Source of the DNA: Dyadobacter sp. 50-39
GTDB lineage: Bacteria; Bacteroidota; Bacteroidia; Cytophagales; Spirosomataceae
Direction: 5' to 3'
DNA length: 64,000 bases
Assembly (NCBI GenBank): GCA_001898145.1
Contig: MKSR01000008.1
Span: forward strand, 248,001 to 312,000
In this document: piece by piece, positions 1-11,600 of the stretch
How the letters are laid out: each line of letters opens with the position of its first letter
Numbering within the stretch: position 1 is the stretch's first letter
The notes under the pieces: model-generated
What the model was told of the DNA's origin: nothing
The model's database searches: none
What the model saw: the letters and a program-made list of their open reading frames with translations, nothing else
Made by a program: the position numbers and the translations under genes

Positions 1-1
1 A

Positions 2-1309
2 ACGGCTGTGCTTGCATTGCTGGATACTTATTCCAACGCGGAAGACCGCTGGATGCCCGATGCATTTGCAGCGATCCTGAACTCGCACGACGGCGCATTG
101 CGCAACAAATACATCGCACAGCGCGTGGCAAAAGCAGGTTCGGCAGGTGCTACACAGCAAGCTGCTTCGGCAAGCCATGCAGACCATGCCGCGATGAACC
201 ACGAAAGTCATGGTGCGAGCAAGGTAACCGTGCAGGGAGCTGCTGATCTGGCCGTGACGAACATTACGATCGAGCCGAAAACGCCTTATGTACGTGAATA
301 TGCCCGCGTGGTGATCGAAATTACCAACATTGGCTCCGTACCGGTGACAAAAGAGCAGGTACCAACTGTGAATGTGGGTATCCGCAGCCGTTCTCTAAAC
401 ACCAACTACATCAGCCGCCAATTGACCAACGGCATCGCGCCGGGTGAAACGGTGAAGCTCGTGGAAGGCAACAACGGTCCGTGGAAAACGGCTTTCGGCT
501 TTACTTCCGACGAGGCCGGCAAGGTGAATGTAACAGCTACGGTAGACGTGGATAACGTAGTACCTGAAAAGGATGAGAACAAGAACAACACGATGAGCAA
601 GTCGTTCGAAGTACGCCGTCTCGACCGCCTCTCCGACTTCGCCCTGGAACGTACTGTTCGCGGCTACACTTCCTATGCCAGCGGCGACGACGTGCTGAAA
701 CTTATCCAGACTTCGCAATCACTCGATCCCCAAGGCCGCAACGCGATGATCAAAGGCATCCTCGGCGCGTGGAACCCGAAACGCAAGGAAACGGCTAACG
801 ACGAAGGTAAAAAGCTGCTCACAAGCGTTAAAAGTACGATCCCCGACGATCTGAGCAGCCGCTACACCACGCTGCTGGAATCTTACGGCATGAAGGAAGA
901 CGTCGCTACGGACCCGAATGTACAGGTCGTGACGATCAAAGCCATTCGTGAAGAAATGAAGTTCACTGTTACGGAATTCACCGCGGTAGCTGGTAAAACC
1001 GTTGAGATCGTGTTCGAGAACCCGGATGCGATGCAGCACAACATTGTGGTAGGACGTCCCAAGTCTACCGAGATCATCGGCGCTGCTGCCGACAAAATGA
1101 TCACCGCCAAAGATGGCGCAGAGAAGAATTATGTACCTAATATCCCTCAGGTTTTGGCCGCGACACCGCTCGTAAACCCCGGCCAGACTTACCGCTTGAA
1201 GTTTGTAGTACCGGATCAGGTTGGAGACTATCCGTATGTATGTACGTTCCCTGGCCACTGGCGTCTGATGACCGGGGTCATGAAAGTTGTAAAGGACAAA
1301 GGGTTATAA
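2..1309 (+). CDS. Cupredoxin-domain protein, 5' end outside the window
   Basis: The reading frame is already open at the first bases, so the gene is cut by the window edge and the apparent GTG start at base 8 is not the true start. The visible 435 residues begin with a helical stretch resembling the end of a HEAT-like region. A CARDB-like beta-sandwich follows at about residues 77-200 (AADLAVTNITIEP... TNIGSVPVT). The C-terminal ~120 residues form a plastocyanin/azurin-type copper domain. The expected copper ligands are visible: His in MQHNIV, then Cys, His and Met in VCTFPGHWRLMTGVM. Proteins of this architecture in Cytophagales are usually large periplasmic or extracytoplasmic redox proteins, often with heme or ThuA-type modules upstream; those modules cannot be seen here. 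An inverted repeat follows the stop codon. Confidence 0.8.
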   Translation, partial: TAVLALLDTYSNAEDRWMPDAFAAILNSHDGALRNKYIAQRVAKAGSAGATQQAASASHADHAAMNHESHGASKVTVQGAADLAVTNITIEPKTPYVREYARVVIEITNIGSVPVTKEQVPTVNVGIRSRSLNTNYISRQLTNGIAPGETVKLVEGNNGPWKTAFGFTSDEAGKVNVTATVDVDNVVPEKDENKNNTMSKSFEVRRLDRLSDFALERTVRGYTSYASGDDVLKLIQTSQSLDPQGRNAMIKGILGAWNPKRKETANDEGKKLLTSVKSTIPDDLSSRYTTLLESYGMKEDVATDPNVQVVTIKAIREEMKFTVTEFTAVAGKTVEIVFENPDAMQHNIVVGRPKSTEIIGAAADKMITAKDGAEKNYVPNIPQVLAATPLVNPGQTYRLKFVVPDQVGDYPYVCTFPGHWRLMTGVMKVVKDKGL

Positions 1310-1332
1310 TTCTAAACTGCATTAAGCCTATG

Positions 1333-1431
1333 GTTTCAAAAACAATTCAGGTTTAGCGTATATCAATCAACGTTCAGATTCGCAGAGCATTCAAATGCCT
1401 TCTGCGGATCTGGATGATTGGTTTTTGAAAC
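1333..1431. repeat. Two-tier inverted repeat after the cupredoxin gene
   Basis: An inner 12-bp stem (CAGATTCGCAGA at 1375-1386 with TCTGCGGATCTG at 1401-1412, one G-T pair) is nested in an outer arm pair (GTTTCAAAAACAAT at 1333-1346 with ATTGGTTTTTGAAAC at 1417-1431, one bulged base). The loop of the inner stem can itself pair GCAT with ATGC. It lies between two plus-strand genes and may act as a terminator, although it lacks a clean U-run directly after the inner stem. Confidence 0.5.
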
Positions 1432-1496
1432 ACAATTTCGCGGCGGGTTCTCGTAGCCCGACGGAGGGGATATTTTTTTTACCATTTTTTAAATAG

Positions 1497-1588
1497 TATT
1501 TATTCAATATTTTTTATTAATAAATAATTAGAATTTCTAATGAGTTTATAATGCTTTAACAACTACTCACATCTAATCCAGGTTAACA
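1497..1588 (+). promoter_or_regulatory. AT-rich leader of the first susC gene
   Basis: This very AT-rich stretch contains a perfect 7-bp inverted repeat with a one-base centre (ATTAGAA-T-TTCTAAT, 1527-1541). The decamer AACTACTCAC at 1561-1570, 19 bases before the susC ATG, recurs in the leader of the second susC gene at 31631-31640. No clear TAnnTTTG -7 box was found, so the promoter position is not assigned. Confidence 0.35.
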
Positions 1589-4500
1589 ATGAACAACCAA
1601 AACAGACGAAACCCCCTCCTGGGGCTTCGCAGGCCTCTTTTTGCCCTTTTGGCAGCAGGATGCCTGACGCCCCAGGGGGTTTGGGCGGAAAGACTCCGCT
1701 TCGAACCGACCGTCAGCTATCGTAAACTGGTCGACAAGACGATCACCGGAAGGGTGGTCGACGAGAAGAACAGCCCGCTTCCCGGCGTGAGTGTGGTCGT
1801 GAAGGGGACCACCACCGGCAGCATTACGGGAGCAGACGGTACCTATTCGCTGACGGTGTCCGAGAATGCTACTACGCTCGCCTTCTCGTTTATCGGCTAC
1901 ACTTCGCAGGAAATCGCGATCGGCAACCAGTCGAACATACAGGTAACATTGCTCCCCAGCAGTGAAGAATTGACAGAAGTGGTGGTAGTAGGTTACGGTA
2001 CCCAATCCTCGGCAGCGGTAACCGGCGCGGTAAGCAACATTCAGGCCAAAGACCTGATCCGTACGCCATCCATCGGAACGGCCGATGCACTGGTGGGCCG
2101 CGTGCAGGGTATCACGGCCCGCAAGGCCGATGCGCGCCCGGGAGCCGCCACGACCATTCAGATCCGGAACATGGGTACCCCGCTGTTTGTCATCGACGGC
2201 GTGCCTTCCGATGCCGGAAGTTTCAACAACCTCGGACAGAACGATATTGAATCGGTTTCGATCCTGAAAGACGCTTCTGCGGCAGTTTATGGTCTGCGGG
2301 CCGCAAACGGGGTGGTGCTGGTCACGACCAAGAGAGGTAAGGCAGGAGACGGAACGAAAATCAGCCTGTCGGGCTATTACGGTCTCCAAAACTTCACGCG
2401 CTATCCCAAGCCTGCGAATGCATACCAGCATATGCGCGGGCTTGTAGAGTCGGACGTGAACCAGGGGCGCACGCCTTCGATTACCCCGGCTGAATTGGAA
2501 AAATGGCGTGTCGGTACCGAAAAAGGCTACCAAAGCTTCGATTACTACGATATGGTCATGCGCCCGAACGTGCCCCAGTACTTCGGTAATGCCAGTGTGC
2601 AGGGCGGCAGCGACAAGATGAATTACTTCCTGTCGATCAGTCACCTCAACCAGGATGCATTGATCCGCGATTACAACTTCAAGCGGACCAACATTCAGGC
2701 CAACATTGAAGCCAGCCTGACTAAGGGGTTGAAAGTAGGAACGCAGATCAGCGGCCGGATCGAAGACCGCTTCCAGGTGGGCGTGCCGGGGCTGGACGAT
2801 TACTTCAACCCGTTCCTCAGCATCTTCACCATGTGGCCTACCGAGCGTCCCTATGCGAACGACAATCCGAAATACATCAACCAGACACACAATGTGAACG
2901 TGAACCCCGCTACATACAAGCGCGACATAACGGGCTACATCGACGAGGTCTGGCGGAACGTGAAGGGCAACTTTTACGCCGAGTATGACTTCAAATTCGG
3001 CCTGAAAGCGAAAGGAACCTACTCCTACGCATTTACGAACTTCGATTTCGACGGTTTCGAATATACTTACGACGCATATACCTACGACGAAAAGAACGAC
3101 ACCTACAATGTCGTCCCCGGCGGCGGCAACCAGAACCCCTGGCGTGAACGCCGGAAACGCAATATCGTCGACCGGTTTGCGCAGTTCCAGCTGAGCTATG
3201 CCAAGGCATTCGGTAACCACGATATTTCGGCTGTTGCCGCTTACGAGCGTTCCGACAATGTGAATACCTACCTCGTGGTGCATACCGTTCCGCCGAACAA
3301 CTACATTCCGCTGATGTCCTTCGCCAACCAGGATTTACTCATCGACGAATGGAACACCGAGGCGCGCGCCGGTTATGTGGCCAAGATCAACTATGATTTC
3401 AAACAGAAATACCTGCTCGAACTCGTGGGCCGCTACGACGGGTCGTTCCTCTACGCGCCCGGCAAACGGTACGGTTTCTTCCCGGGTGTATCCGCAGGAT
3501 GGCGCATTTCGGAGGAGGGTTTCTTCAAAGGAAAATTGGAGAATGTATTCAGCAGCCTCAAACTCCGCGCTTCCTACGGACGCACGGGTGCCGACCGCCT
3601 GAGCAATAATGACTTCGTTGTGGCGCCGTTCAGCTACTTGCCGGGCTACAACTTCCTGCAAGGCAGCGCTATTTTTGATGGCAATTACACTATTGGGGTC
3701 CGTCCGCGCGGGTTACCGATTACCACGCTTTCATGGATCACCAACATCACGACCAACATTGGTCTGGACTTCGGATTGCTCGATGGAAAGCTGTCCGGCC
3801 AGTTCGATATTTTTGAAAGAAAACGCGAAGGCTTGCCTGCTGCCCGCTATGACGTGCTGCTGCCTTCCGAAGTGGGTTACTCCCTGCCCAACGAAAACCT
3901 GAACTCCGACACGCACCGAGGTCTGGAAGGGGTTTTGACTTACAAAAGCAATGTAGGACAGGTGGATTACACATTGAGCGCCAATGCGACATTGTCCCGC
4001 CGCCGTGACCTAGATTTTTACAAACCCCGCTTTGGTAATTCCTACAATGAGTACCGCGATTCGTACGTAGACCGCTGGGGCAATATCAACTGGGGTTACC
4101 AGGTTATAGGTCAGTTCCAGTCAATGGAGGAAATCGAGAGCCACAAAGTCGATAACGATGGCCAGGGCAACCGCTCCCACCTTCCCGGCGACTTCATTTA
4201 CAAGGATGTGAATGGCGACGGTATTATCAACGGCCTCGATCAGCGTCCGATCGGTTATGCGGAAGGGGCCAACCCTTACCTGAGCTTCGCATTGAACGGA
4301 AGCGTGGGTTATAAAGGTTTCTCATTATTCTTCGATTTCGCCGGTGCTTCATTGCAAAGCTTTCAGCGCAACTGGGAGCTAAAAATCCCTTATCAGAATA
4401 ACGGTACCTCACCGCATTTCATGCTCGAAGACCGCTGGCACCGCGAGGATCCGTTCGACCCGAACAGCAAATGGATCCCTGGCACTTATCCCGCCCTTCG

Positions 4501-4780
4501 CAAGGACAACACGAGCCATGCCAATTTCCGCGGAAGCGATTTCTGGATCACCAACGTGCGCTATATCCGCCTACGCAACCTCGAATTCGGTTACAGTTTC
4601 GATCAGAAGATTTCAAAGAAACTGGGCCTCTCTGCACTCCGCATTTACGTGAATGCCTCCAACCTCTTCTCGATCGACAACGTGAAGAAGTACGAGATCG
4701 ATCCGGAGATTTCATCGGTAAATGCATTGGTATACCCGCAGCAGCGCTTGTTCAATGCAGGTTTTAACCTCACTTTCTAA
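1589..4780 (+). CDS. SusC/RagA-family TonB-linked outer membrane protein
   Basis: This is a TonB-dependent porin of the SusC class, which imports an oligosaccharide or other ligand handed over by its SusD lipoprotein. A signal peptide (about residues 1-33) is followed by a carboxypeptidase-D regulatory-like domain (about 52-125: TITGRVVDEKNSPLPGVSVV). A TonB-box-like segment EVVVVGYGT comes next (about 130-138), then a plug domain ending near residue 250 in ANGVVLVTTKRGK. The rest is a long beta-barrel finishing in an aromatic residue (FNAGFNLTF), as is normal for outer membrane barrels. The length of 1063 residues is typical. The partner susD begins 9 bases after the stop codon but is frameshifted, so import by this pair may be impaired. 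The substrate cannot be read from the sequence; a GH43 remnant downstream hints at an arabinan-type polymer. Confidence 0.95.
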   Translation: MNNQNRRNPLLGLRRPLFALLAAGCLTPQGVWAERLRFEPTVSYRKLVDKTITGRVVDEKNSPLPGVSVVVKGTTTGSITGADGTYSLTVSENATTLAFSFIGYTSQEIAIGNQSNIQVTLLPSSEELTEVVVVGYGTQSSAAVTGAVSNIQAKDLIRTPSIGTADALVGRVQGITARKADARPGAATTIQIRNMGTPLFVIDGVPSDAGSFNNLGQNDIESVSILKDASAAVYGLRAANGVVLVTTKRGKAGDGTKISLSGYYGLQNFTRYPKPANAYQHMRGLVESDVNQGRTPSITPAELEKWRVGTEKGYQSFDYYDMVMRPNVPQYFGNASVQGGSDKMNYFLSISHLNQDALIRDYNFKRTNIQANIEASLTKGLKVGTQISGRIEDRFQVGVPGLDDYFNPFLSIFTMWPTERPYANDNPKYINQTHNVNVNPATYKRDITGYIDEVWRNVKGNFYAEYDFKFGLKAKGTYSYAFTNFDFDGFEYTYDAYTYDEKNDTYNVVPGGGNQNPWRERRKRNIVDRFAQFQLSYAKAFGNHDISAVAAYERSDNVNTYLVVHTVPPNNYIPLMSFANQDLLIDEWNTEARAGYVAKINYDFKQKYLLELVGRYDGSFLYAPGKRYGFFPGVSAGWRISEEGFFKGKLENVFSSLKLRASYGRTGADRLSNNDFVVAPFSYLPGYNFLQGSAIFDGNYTIGVRPRGLPITTLSWITNITTNIGLDFGLLDGKLSGQFDIFERKREGLPAARYDVLLPSEVGYSLPNENLNSDTHRGLEGVLTYKSNVGQVDYTLSANATLSRRRDLDFYKPRFGNSYNEYRDSYVDRWGNINWGYQVIGQFQSMEEIESHKVDNDGQGNRSHLPGDFIYKDVNGDGIINGLDQRPIGYAEGANPYLSFALNGSVGYKGFSLFFDFAGASLQSFQRNWELKIPYQNNGTSPHFMLEDRWHREDPFDPNSKWIPGTYPALRKDNTSHANFRGSDFWITNVRYIRLRNLEFGYSFDQKISKKLGLSALRIYVNASNLFSIDNVKKYEIDPEISSVNALVYPQQRLFNAGFNLTF

Positions 4781-4789
4781 AAACTGGTT

Positions 4790-6635
4790 ATGAAAAAATT
4801 ATCACTCAACATATTCGTCGCTGCATCGATGCTCGTTTTTGCAGGCTGCAACGACTGGCTCGAACGCAAGCCGCAGAACATTATCCGAAGAACAGGTCTG
4901 GAACGACCCGAAAATGATCACCGGGCTGCTAGCCAATTACTACGACCGCCTTCCGGCCCATACATCGCTCACAACCGGCTGGGCGGAATTCTCTGCCTAC
5001 GACGAAGCTATGTGGTCCAACAACGACGATGGGCGGAACAACATCATCAATTACCCGTTCAACCGCTGGACGCTCTGGGATTACGGCCTGATCCGAGACA
5101 TTAACCTCGCGCTGGAAAGCATCGAGAAATATGCCGTCAAACTTTCGGATGCACAAAAAACACAATTCAATGCGGAGCTGCGCTTCCTGCGCGCGTACGT
5201 GTACTTCGAGCACGTGAAACGCATGGGCGGGGTACCGCTGGTAACCAGGCAGCTGATTTACGATTTCAGCGGGGATCCGTCGTCGCTGCAACAGGCCCGC
5301 AACAAGGAAGAAGAAGTGTACGATTTCATCGCGAGCGAGCTCGACGCCGTGAAAGACGTGCTCGGAAATGGCACCAGCAACACCCGCGCCAACAAGTTTA
5401 CGGCACTGGCTGTCAAAAGCCGCGCTATGCTTTATGCGGCGTCCATCGCAAAGTATAATAACCTGCTGGCCTCACCCATCACCACGGCTGGTGGCGAAGT
5501 GGGTATCCCGGCTGCGCGTGCGAAGGATTATTATACCAAATCCCTGGCTGCTTCGCAGGAAATTATCAACAGCGGCAGCTACGAGCTTTACAAAAGCAAT
5601 CCTGACAAAGGTGTCAACTTTTATGAAGCCATTACCAAGAAAAGTGCCAACCGCGAGGTGATATGGGCGCAGGATTTCCTGGTGAGCAAGGACAAACGCC
5701 ATGGTTTTACGTATGACAATATCGCCCGCAATGTGCGGGAGGATAACCTTTCGTCGTCGTCCATCACTCCGTCACTGAACCTCGTGGAGGATTACGAATA
5801 CCTCGACGGCACTTCGGGCGAGCTGAAAAACCGCAATGCAGGCAATACGGATTATGTGTACTACGACAAGGTACAGGACATATTTGCCAACAAGGATGCC
5901 CGCTTGTACGGCACGATCATTTATCCGGGAACCTCCTTCCGTGGTACTGAAGTGCAGATCCAGGCCGGGGTGAAGGTTTGGGACAGCGCTGCCAATGCAT
6001 TCAAAACGGTTGAATCCAACGTACTGGGTTCCAGCTACGAGGACGGCGGCTTGCTGACAGGTTCTTCCGGCCCGCAACGGTCCCAGACGGAAGTTTCAAA
6101 CACCGGTTTCTACCTCCGTAAATATGTTGACCAGACTGCCATGTCGAGTACCCGCGGTATCCGCAGCGATATGTGGTGGGTGCGGTTCCGGTTGGGTGAA
6201 ATATACCTGAATGCCGCCGAAGCGGCCTTGGAACTGGGGCAAAACGCCGATGCATTGAAATACACCAATACCTTACGCGAACGTGCCGGCTTCCCTGCCA
6301 ACAGCCTGAAAGCGGTTACCCTTGAAAAGCTGCAAAACGAACGCCGTGTGGAGCTGGCTTTTGAAGACCACCGCGTGTGGGACCTGATGCGCTGGCGGAT
6401 CGCGCATGAAGTGTGGAACGGGAATGCGTCCAACCCGGATGCGGTCGTGTATGCCTTGTACCCCTACCGCGTTGTACGTCCAGGCCATGCCACGCACGGG
6501 AAATATGTTTTCGATAAGCTCGTAGCCCCTCGTTTCCGCGCGCCGCGTTTCTTCCAGATGGGGAACTACTATTCAGCCATCGCGCAAAACGTGATCGACA
6601 ACAATCCTAAAATTGTCCGTAACCCATTCCATTAA
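4790..6635 (+). pseudogene. SusD/RagB-family lipoprotein gene, frameshifted near its 5' end
   Basis: The signal peptide and lipobox (MKKLSLNIF... LVFAGCNDWLERKPQNII) are read from the ATG at 4790, but the rest of the SusD protein (SEEQVWNDPKMITGLLANYYD onward to 6635) lies in another frame. The switch falls between 4877 and 4886, where AACATTATCCGAA needs one base less (or two more) to join the halves. Read through, the product would be about 614 residues with normal SusD features: tetratricopeptide-like helices, LRFLRAYVYFEHVKRMGGVPLV, and a C-terminal NERRVELAFEDHRVWDLMRW segment. An internal start at 4839 would give a protein without export signal. It is either a real inactivating indel or a sequencing error. 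It sits between susC and a DUF3823 gene. Confidence 0.85.
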
Positions 6636-6640
6636 TTACT

Positions 6641-7680
<1,040 letters not shown>

Positions 7681-7707
7681 CCAACCTTCCTACTTACATT
7701 TAATATT

Positions 7708-8580
7708 ATGAAAGTCGTACAGTTCACCATACCCGTTTCCCGCGAAAGTACTATTGTTGTGCAGGAGGAAAAGTTGCCGCATTACTACCCCCACCTGCAC
7801 CGCCACCGCGAGGTCCAGATCGAATGGGTGGTAGAAGGATCGGGTATCCTGGTGGCTGGGAACTACATGCAGCGATTCGAATCGGGCGACATTTACATTA
7901 TCGGGGCCAATCAATCGCACATTTTCAAAAACGACGAATCGTACTTCAACCCCGAGGAGCCCCGGCAGATCCATTCCGTTTCGATCTTTTTCGACCCTAA
8001 TTACCTCTCGCAAAATATCCTGAGCCTGCCGGAAATGGTCAATATCCGGAAATTCGTCCACGGCGTACACAATGGCTTTCAGATTCCGGAAGAAGCGCGG
8101 GAGGCGGTGCAGAACATTATTTCGGAGATAATCCAGCACAAGGAAAGCCAGCGGGTAGCGGCATTTATCAAACTCCTCTACCAGTTTTCCACCACCCGCG
8201 ACCTGAAACCCCTCGCGACAAGCAACAGTGAGCAGGTCATTTCCGAGGTCGAGGGGATTCGCATGGACCGCATTTTCCAATACCTCGTCACCAACTACAA
8301 GCGCCACATTTCCCTCGCCGAAATCTCCGAAATCGCCAACCTCACCCCCCAGGCTTTCTGCCGTTATTTCAAAAAACATACGGACAAGACTTTCGTCAGT
8401 TTCCTCAACGAAGTCAGGATCAACGAGGCTTGCAAAATCATCCTTTCCGGTAAGTTCGACAGCTTTTCGGATATCTGCTACCAGACCGGCTTCGACCACG
8501 TGACCAACTTCAACAGGGTTTTTAAAAAGACGACGGGTATGTCGCCCGGTGAATATCAAAAGGGTTTCAGGGATATTTAG
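7708..8580 (+). CDS. AraC-family transcriptional regulator
   Basis: A 290-residue one-component regulator. The N-terminal ~150 residues are a cupin-like ligand-sensing domain (HYYPHLHRHREVQIEWVVEG, DIYIIGANQSHIF). The last ~100 residues carry two helix-turn-helix motifs of the AraC/XylS type (SLAEISEIANLTPQAFCRYF and FSDICYQTGFDHVTNFNRVF) followed by the family tail KKTTGMSPGEYQK. It lies 27 bases after the GH43 remnant and about 90 bases before the hydantoinase gene, all on the plus strand. It could regulate either side; AraC regulators with cupin domains often control sugar-uptake loci in Bacteroidota. Regulation by a small ligand is inferred from the domain only. Confidence 0.9.
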   Translation: MKVVQFTIPVSRESTIVVQEEKLPHYYPHLHRHREVQIEWVVEGSGILVAGNYMQRFESGDIYIIGANQSHIFKNDESYFNPEEPRQIHSVSIFFDPNYLSQNILSLPEMVNIRKFVHGVHNGFQIPEEAREAVQNIISEIIQHKESQRVAAFIKLLYQFSTTRDLKPLATSNSEQVISEVEGIRMDRIFQYLVTNYKRHISLAEISEIANLTPQAFCRYFKKHTDKTFVSFLNEVRINEACKIILSGKFDSFSDICYQTGFDHVTNFNRVFKKTTGMSPGEYQKGFRDI

Positions 8581-8673
8581 GGTTCATTCGTTGTCAGGAA
8601 TGGTCAGGAGTAGCCAGGATGCCATGAATTGGCTAAATTGGGGACTGATTTTCTATTCTCTTATACCGTTCTT

Positions 8674-11600
8674 TTGAAAACCACACCTGAAACCACCTGG
8701 CAAATCTGGATCGACACGGGCGGGACCTTTACCGATTGCCTGGCCATTGATCCGGCCGGGAACAAAACGCGCACCAAAGTACTCAGTTCCAGCTGCCTCC
8801 GCGGCCGCATTACGCAAAAACTGAACAACAATACTTACCGGTTCGAAGCCTCCTGGCCTTACGACGGCGCTCTTTTCAAAAACTATGCATTCCGGCTGCA
8901 CGGTACCACTACGCCCAGCCGGATAGTGAACATCGACCGCCGGCAGCAAACGATTATATTATCCGACGACCTGCCATTTACCCAGCCCGCCGATTTTGAG
9001 ATAACCACCGGCGAAGAAGCACCTATTCTGGCTGCGCGGCTGCTCACCCGTACGCCGCTCGATCAACCGCTCCCGCCCATTGCCATGCGGCTGGGTACCA
9101 CCAGGGGTACCAATGCGTTGCTCGAACGGAAGGGCGCCAAAACGCTGCTTGTCGTAACGAAAGGGTTCAAAGACTTGCTTTATATCAATAACCAGCAGCG
9201 CCCGTCGCTTTTTCAGCTGGACATTCCGGAGCCCAAATTGCTTTATAGCGAAGTACTGGAAGTGGAAGAGCGCCTCGATGCCACCGGAAATGTGCAGGAG
9301 GCATTGGATCTGGCTCATTTTCAATCCAAAGCGCGGCCCGCCGATCATGAATCCGTAGCTGTCTCCCTCCTGCATTCCTACCAGAACCCTCAACACGAAT
9401 CACAGCTAGCGGCATGGTTCCGGGACAATGGCGCGAAGTACGTTTCCGCATCGTCGGATCTGTTCCCATTTTCGCATTACCTGCGCAGAACGCAAACGGC
9501 GGTCGTGAACGCCTACCTCGACCCAATCCTAGACCGATACCTGACCAATATCCAGGGCGCTCTGAACGACGGCAGCCTGCAAGTCATGACCAGCACGGGA
9601 AGCCTTTCCGAAGTAAGCGGCTTCCGGGCGAAAGACAGTTTGCTCAGCGGTCCGGCCGGAGGTATGGTGGCTGCAACCCATTTTGCCCGAAAGCTGGGTT
9701 TCTCCAAAGCCATCACCTTCGATATGGGCGGTACCAGCACCGACACCGCGCTGATTGACGGCCTTCCGGAATTGAAATACATTACCGAAATAGACGGCAT
9801 TGAATTCCATAACCCCACGCTCGCCATCGAAACAGTGGCCGCCGGCGGCGGTTCGGTTTGCTGGTTCGATGGTTTTTCATTACAAGTCGGTCCTGAAAGT
9901 GCAGGTGCATCACCGGGCCCGGCTTGTTACGGTGCCGGCGGACCGTTGACGGTAACGGATATCAATCTACTGCTCGGCAAGCTGGAAACCTCAAAATTCA
10001 GCATTCCTATTAACGCCGACGCGGCCATCGCACGGCTGGAAGAACTTCGCACCGACATTCAATCCCAAACCGGCAACCTGCTTAGCCATCACGAAATCCT
10101 GGCTGGTCTCGAAAGCATCGCGAACGAGAAAATGGCCGACGCCATTCGCAAAATTTCCGTGGAAAAAGGCATTAATCCCAATGCATTTGCACTCGTCACG
10201 TTCGGCGGAGCGGGCGGCCTTCATGCCTGCCAGCTTGCCGAATTGCTTGATATGGACACCGTGCTGCTGCCCTACGACGGCGGGCTATTCAGCGCAGCGG
10301 GCATAGGCGAGGCGCTGATCAGCACCATTGTTTCCAGACAACTTTTGCTGTCCTGGACTGATGCATCGGACACGCTCAGTGAGTGGCAGGATGTTTTAGC
10401 TAATCAAGCGGCAGAGATTTTACGGGAACAGGGCATTAATGCTTTTGAAACCGTCTTTTGTAATGTTTACCTGCGATTTGCGGGTCAGGAGAATGCCATT
10501 GAAATACCTTACCAGGGCGAAAAAACACTCCACGCGTTTGAAGAAACCTATCGGGCGCAGTTCGGTTATTTTCCGGCTAATGCGAGGGTGGAAATCGAAA
10601 GCATTAAGCTCAAAATGCAGGAGCAAAGCCCGAACGTTGAACCGCTGTCTGTTTTCGAAAATGGCCGAAAAGTAGCACCATCAGCGCATGGCAAACCATT
10701 TTTAACCGATTTAAATCTTTCCGAAGCGGCTGTTTTCGAATGGGACAATCTCCAACCCGGTGATCAGCTCGACGGCCCTGCGATTCTCCTCAACAATACT
10801 TCCACTACCTATTTACCCAAAGGCTGGAAACTGGTGATCCAGCCCGGATGGGATGCCGTGGCGTGGCGTACGCAAACTATCGAAATCAATTCCGTTCAGC
10901 AAAGCGAAGAAGTTGCCTTGCAGCTTTTCACTAATCGTTTCAAAGCCATAGCCGATGAAATGGGCGTGCAGTTGCAGCGGACCGCCTTTTCTGTGAATGT
11001 CAAAGAGCGCCTCGATTTCTCCTGCGCATTGCTCGACGCGAACGGCGAGCTCCTCGTGAACGCGCAGCACATTCCCGTGCACCTGGGTAGCATGGGCATA
11101 TGCGGGCGCCTCGTGCGCGAAGCTATTGCCATCGGCCCGGGCGATGTGGTAATCACCAATCATCCGCAGTACGGCGGGTCGCATTTACCGGACATTACCC
11201 TCATTGCCGGGGTATTTACGGAGGACGGAACCCTTGCAGGTTACGTGATCAACCGGGCGCATCATGCCGAGGTAGGTGGAAAAACACCGGGCTCCATGCC
11301 GCCGGATGCCACTTGCCTGGCCGAAGAAGGCGTTGTGATCGTGCCGCAATACCTCGTGAAAGCAGGCGAATTTCAATGGGATGCATTAAGGGCGCTATTC
11401 ACAGCCGGATCCTACCCTACCCGGTCGTTCCTTTCCAATGAAGCCGATATTGTCGCCTCCTTATCTGCATTGAAAAAAGGGAGTACGCAGTTGCTGAAAC
11501 TCGTGGAGAACCACGGCCTGGAAACGGTGCGCAAGTATATGACCATGCTGAAACAAACCGCCGTATCGCAGTTGCGACATGCATTGCAGCCGTTGCAGGG

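Noticed and set aside
719-1258. 179-residue minus-strand ORF inside the cupredoxin gene
   Set aside because: It is antisense to a well-supported domain and has no recognisable motif; the same holds for the other long antisense frames in the susC, hyuAB and porU genes.
1583-3283. 566-residue antisense ORF in the first susC
   Set aside because: A shadow frame created by high GC at third codon positions; the plus-strand protein is a clear SusC.
4877-4886. Programmed ribosomal frameshift in susD
   Set aside because: No slippery heptamer or downstream structure was recognised; a plain indel is simpler.
4839-6635. Treating the SusD body as an intact protein starting at ATG 4839
   Set aside because: Such a protein would lack the signal peptide and lipobox, which are present just upstream in another frame at 4790.
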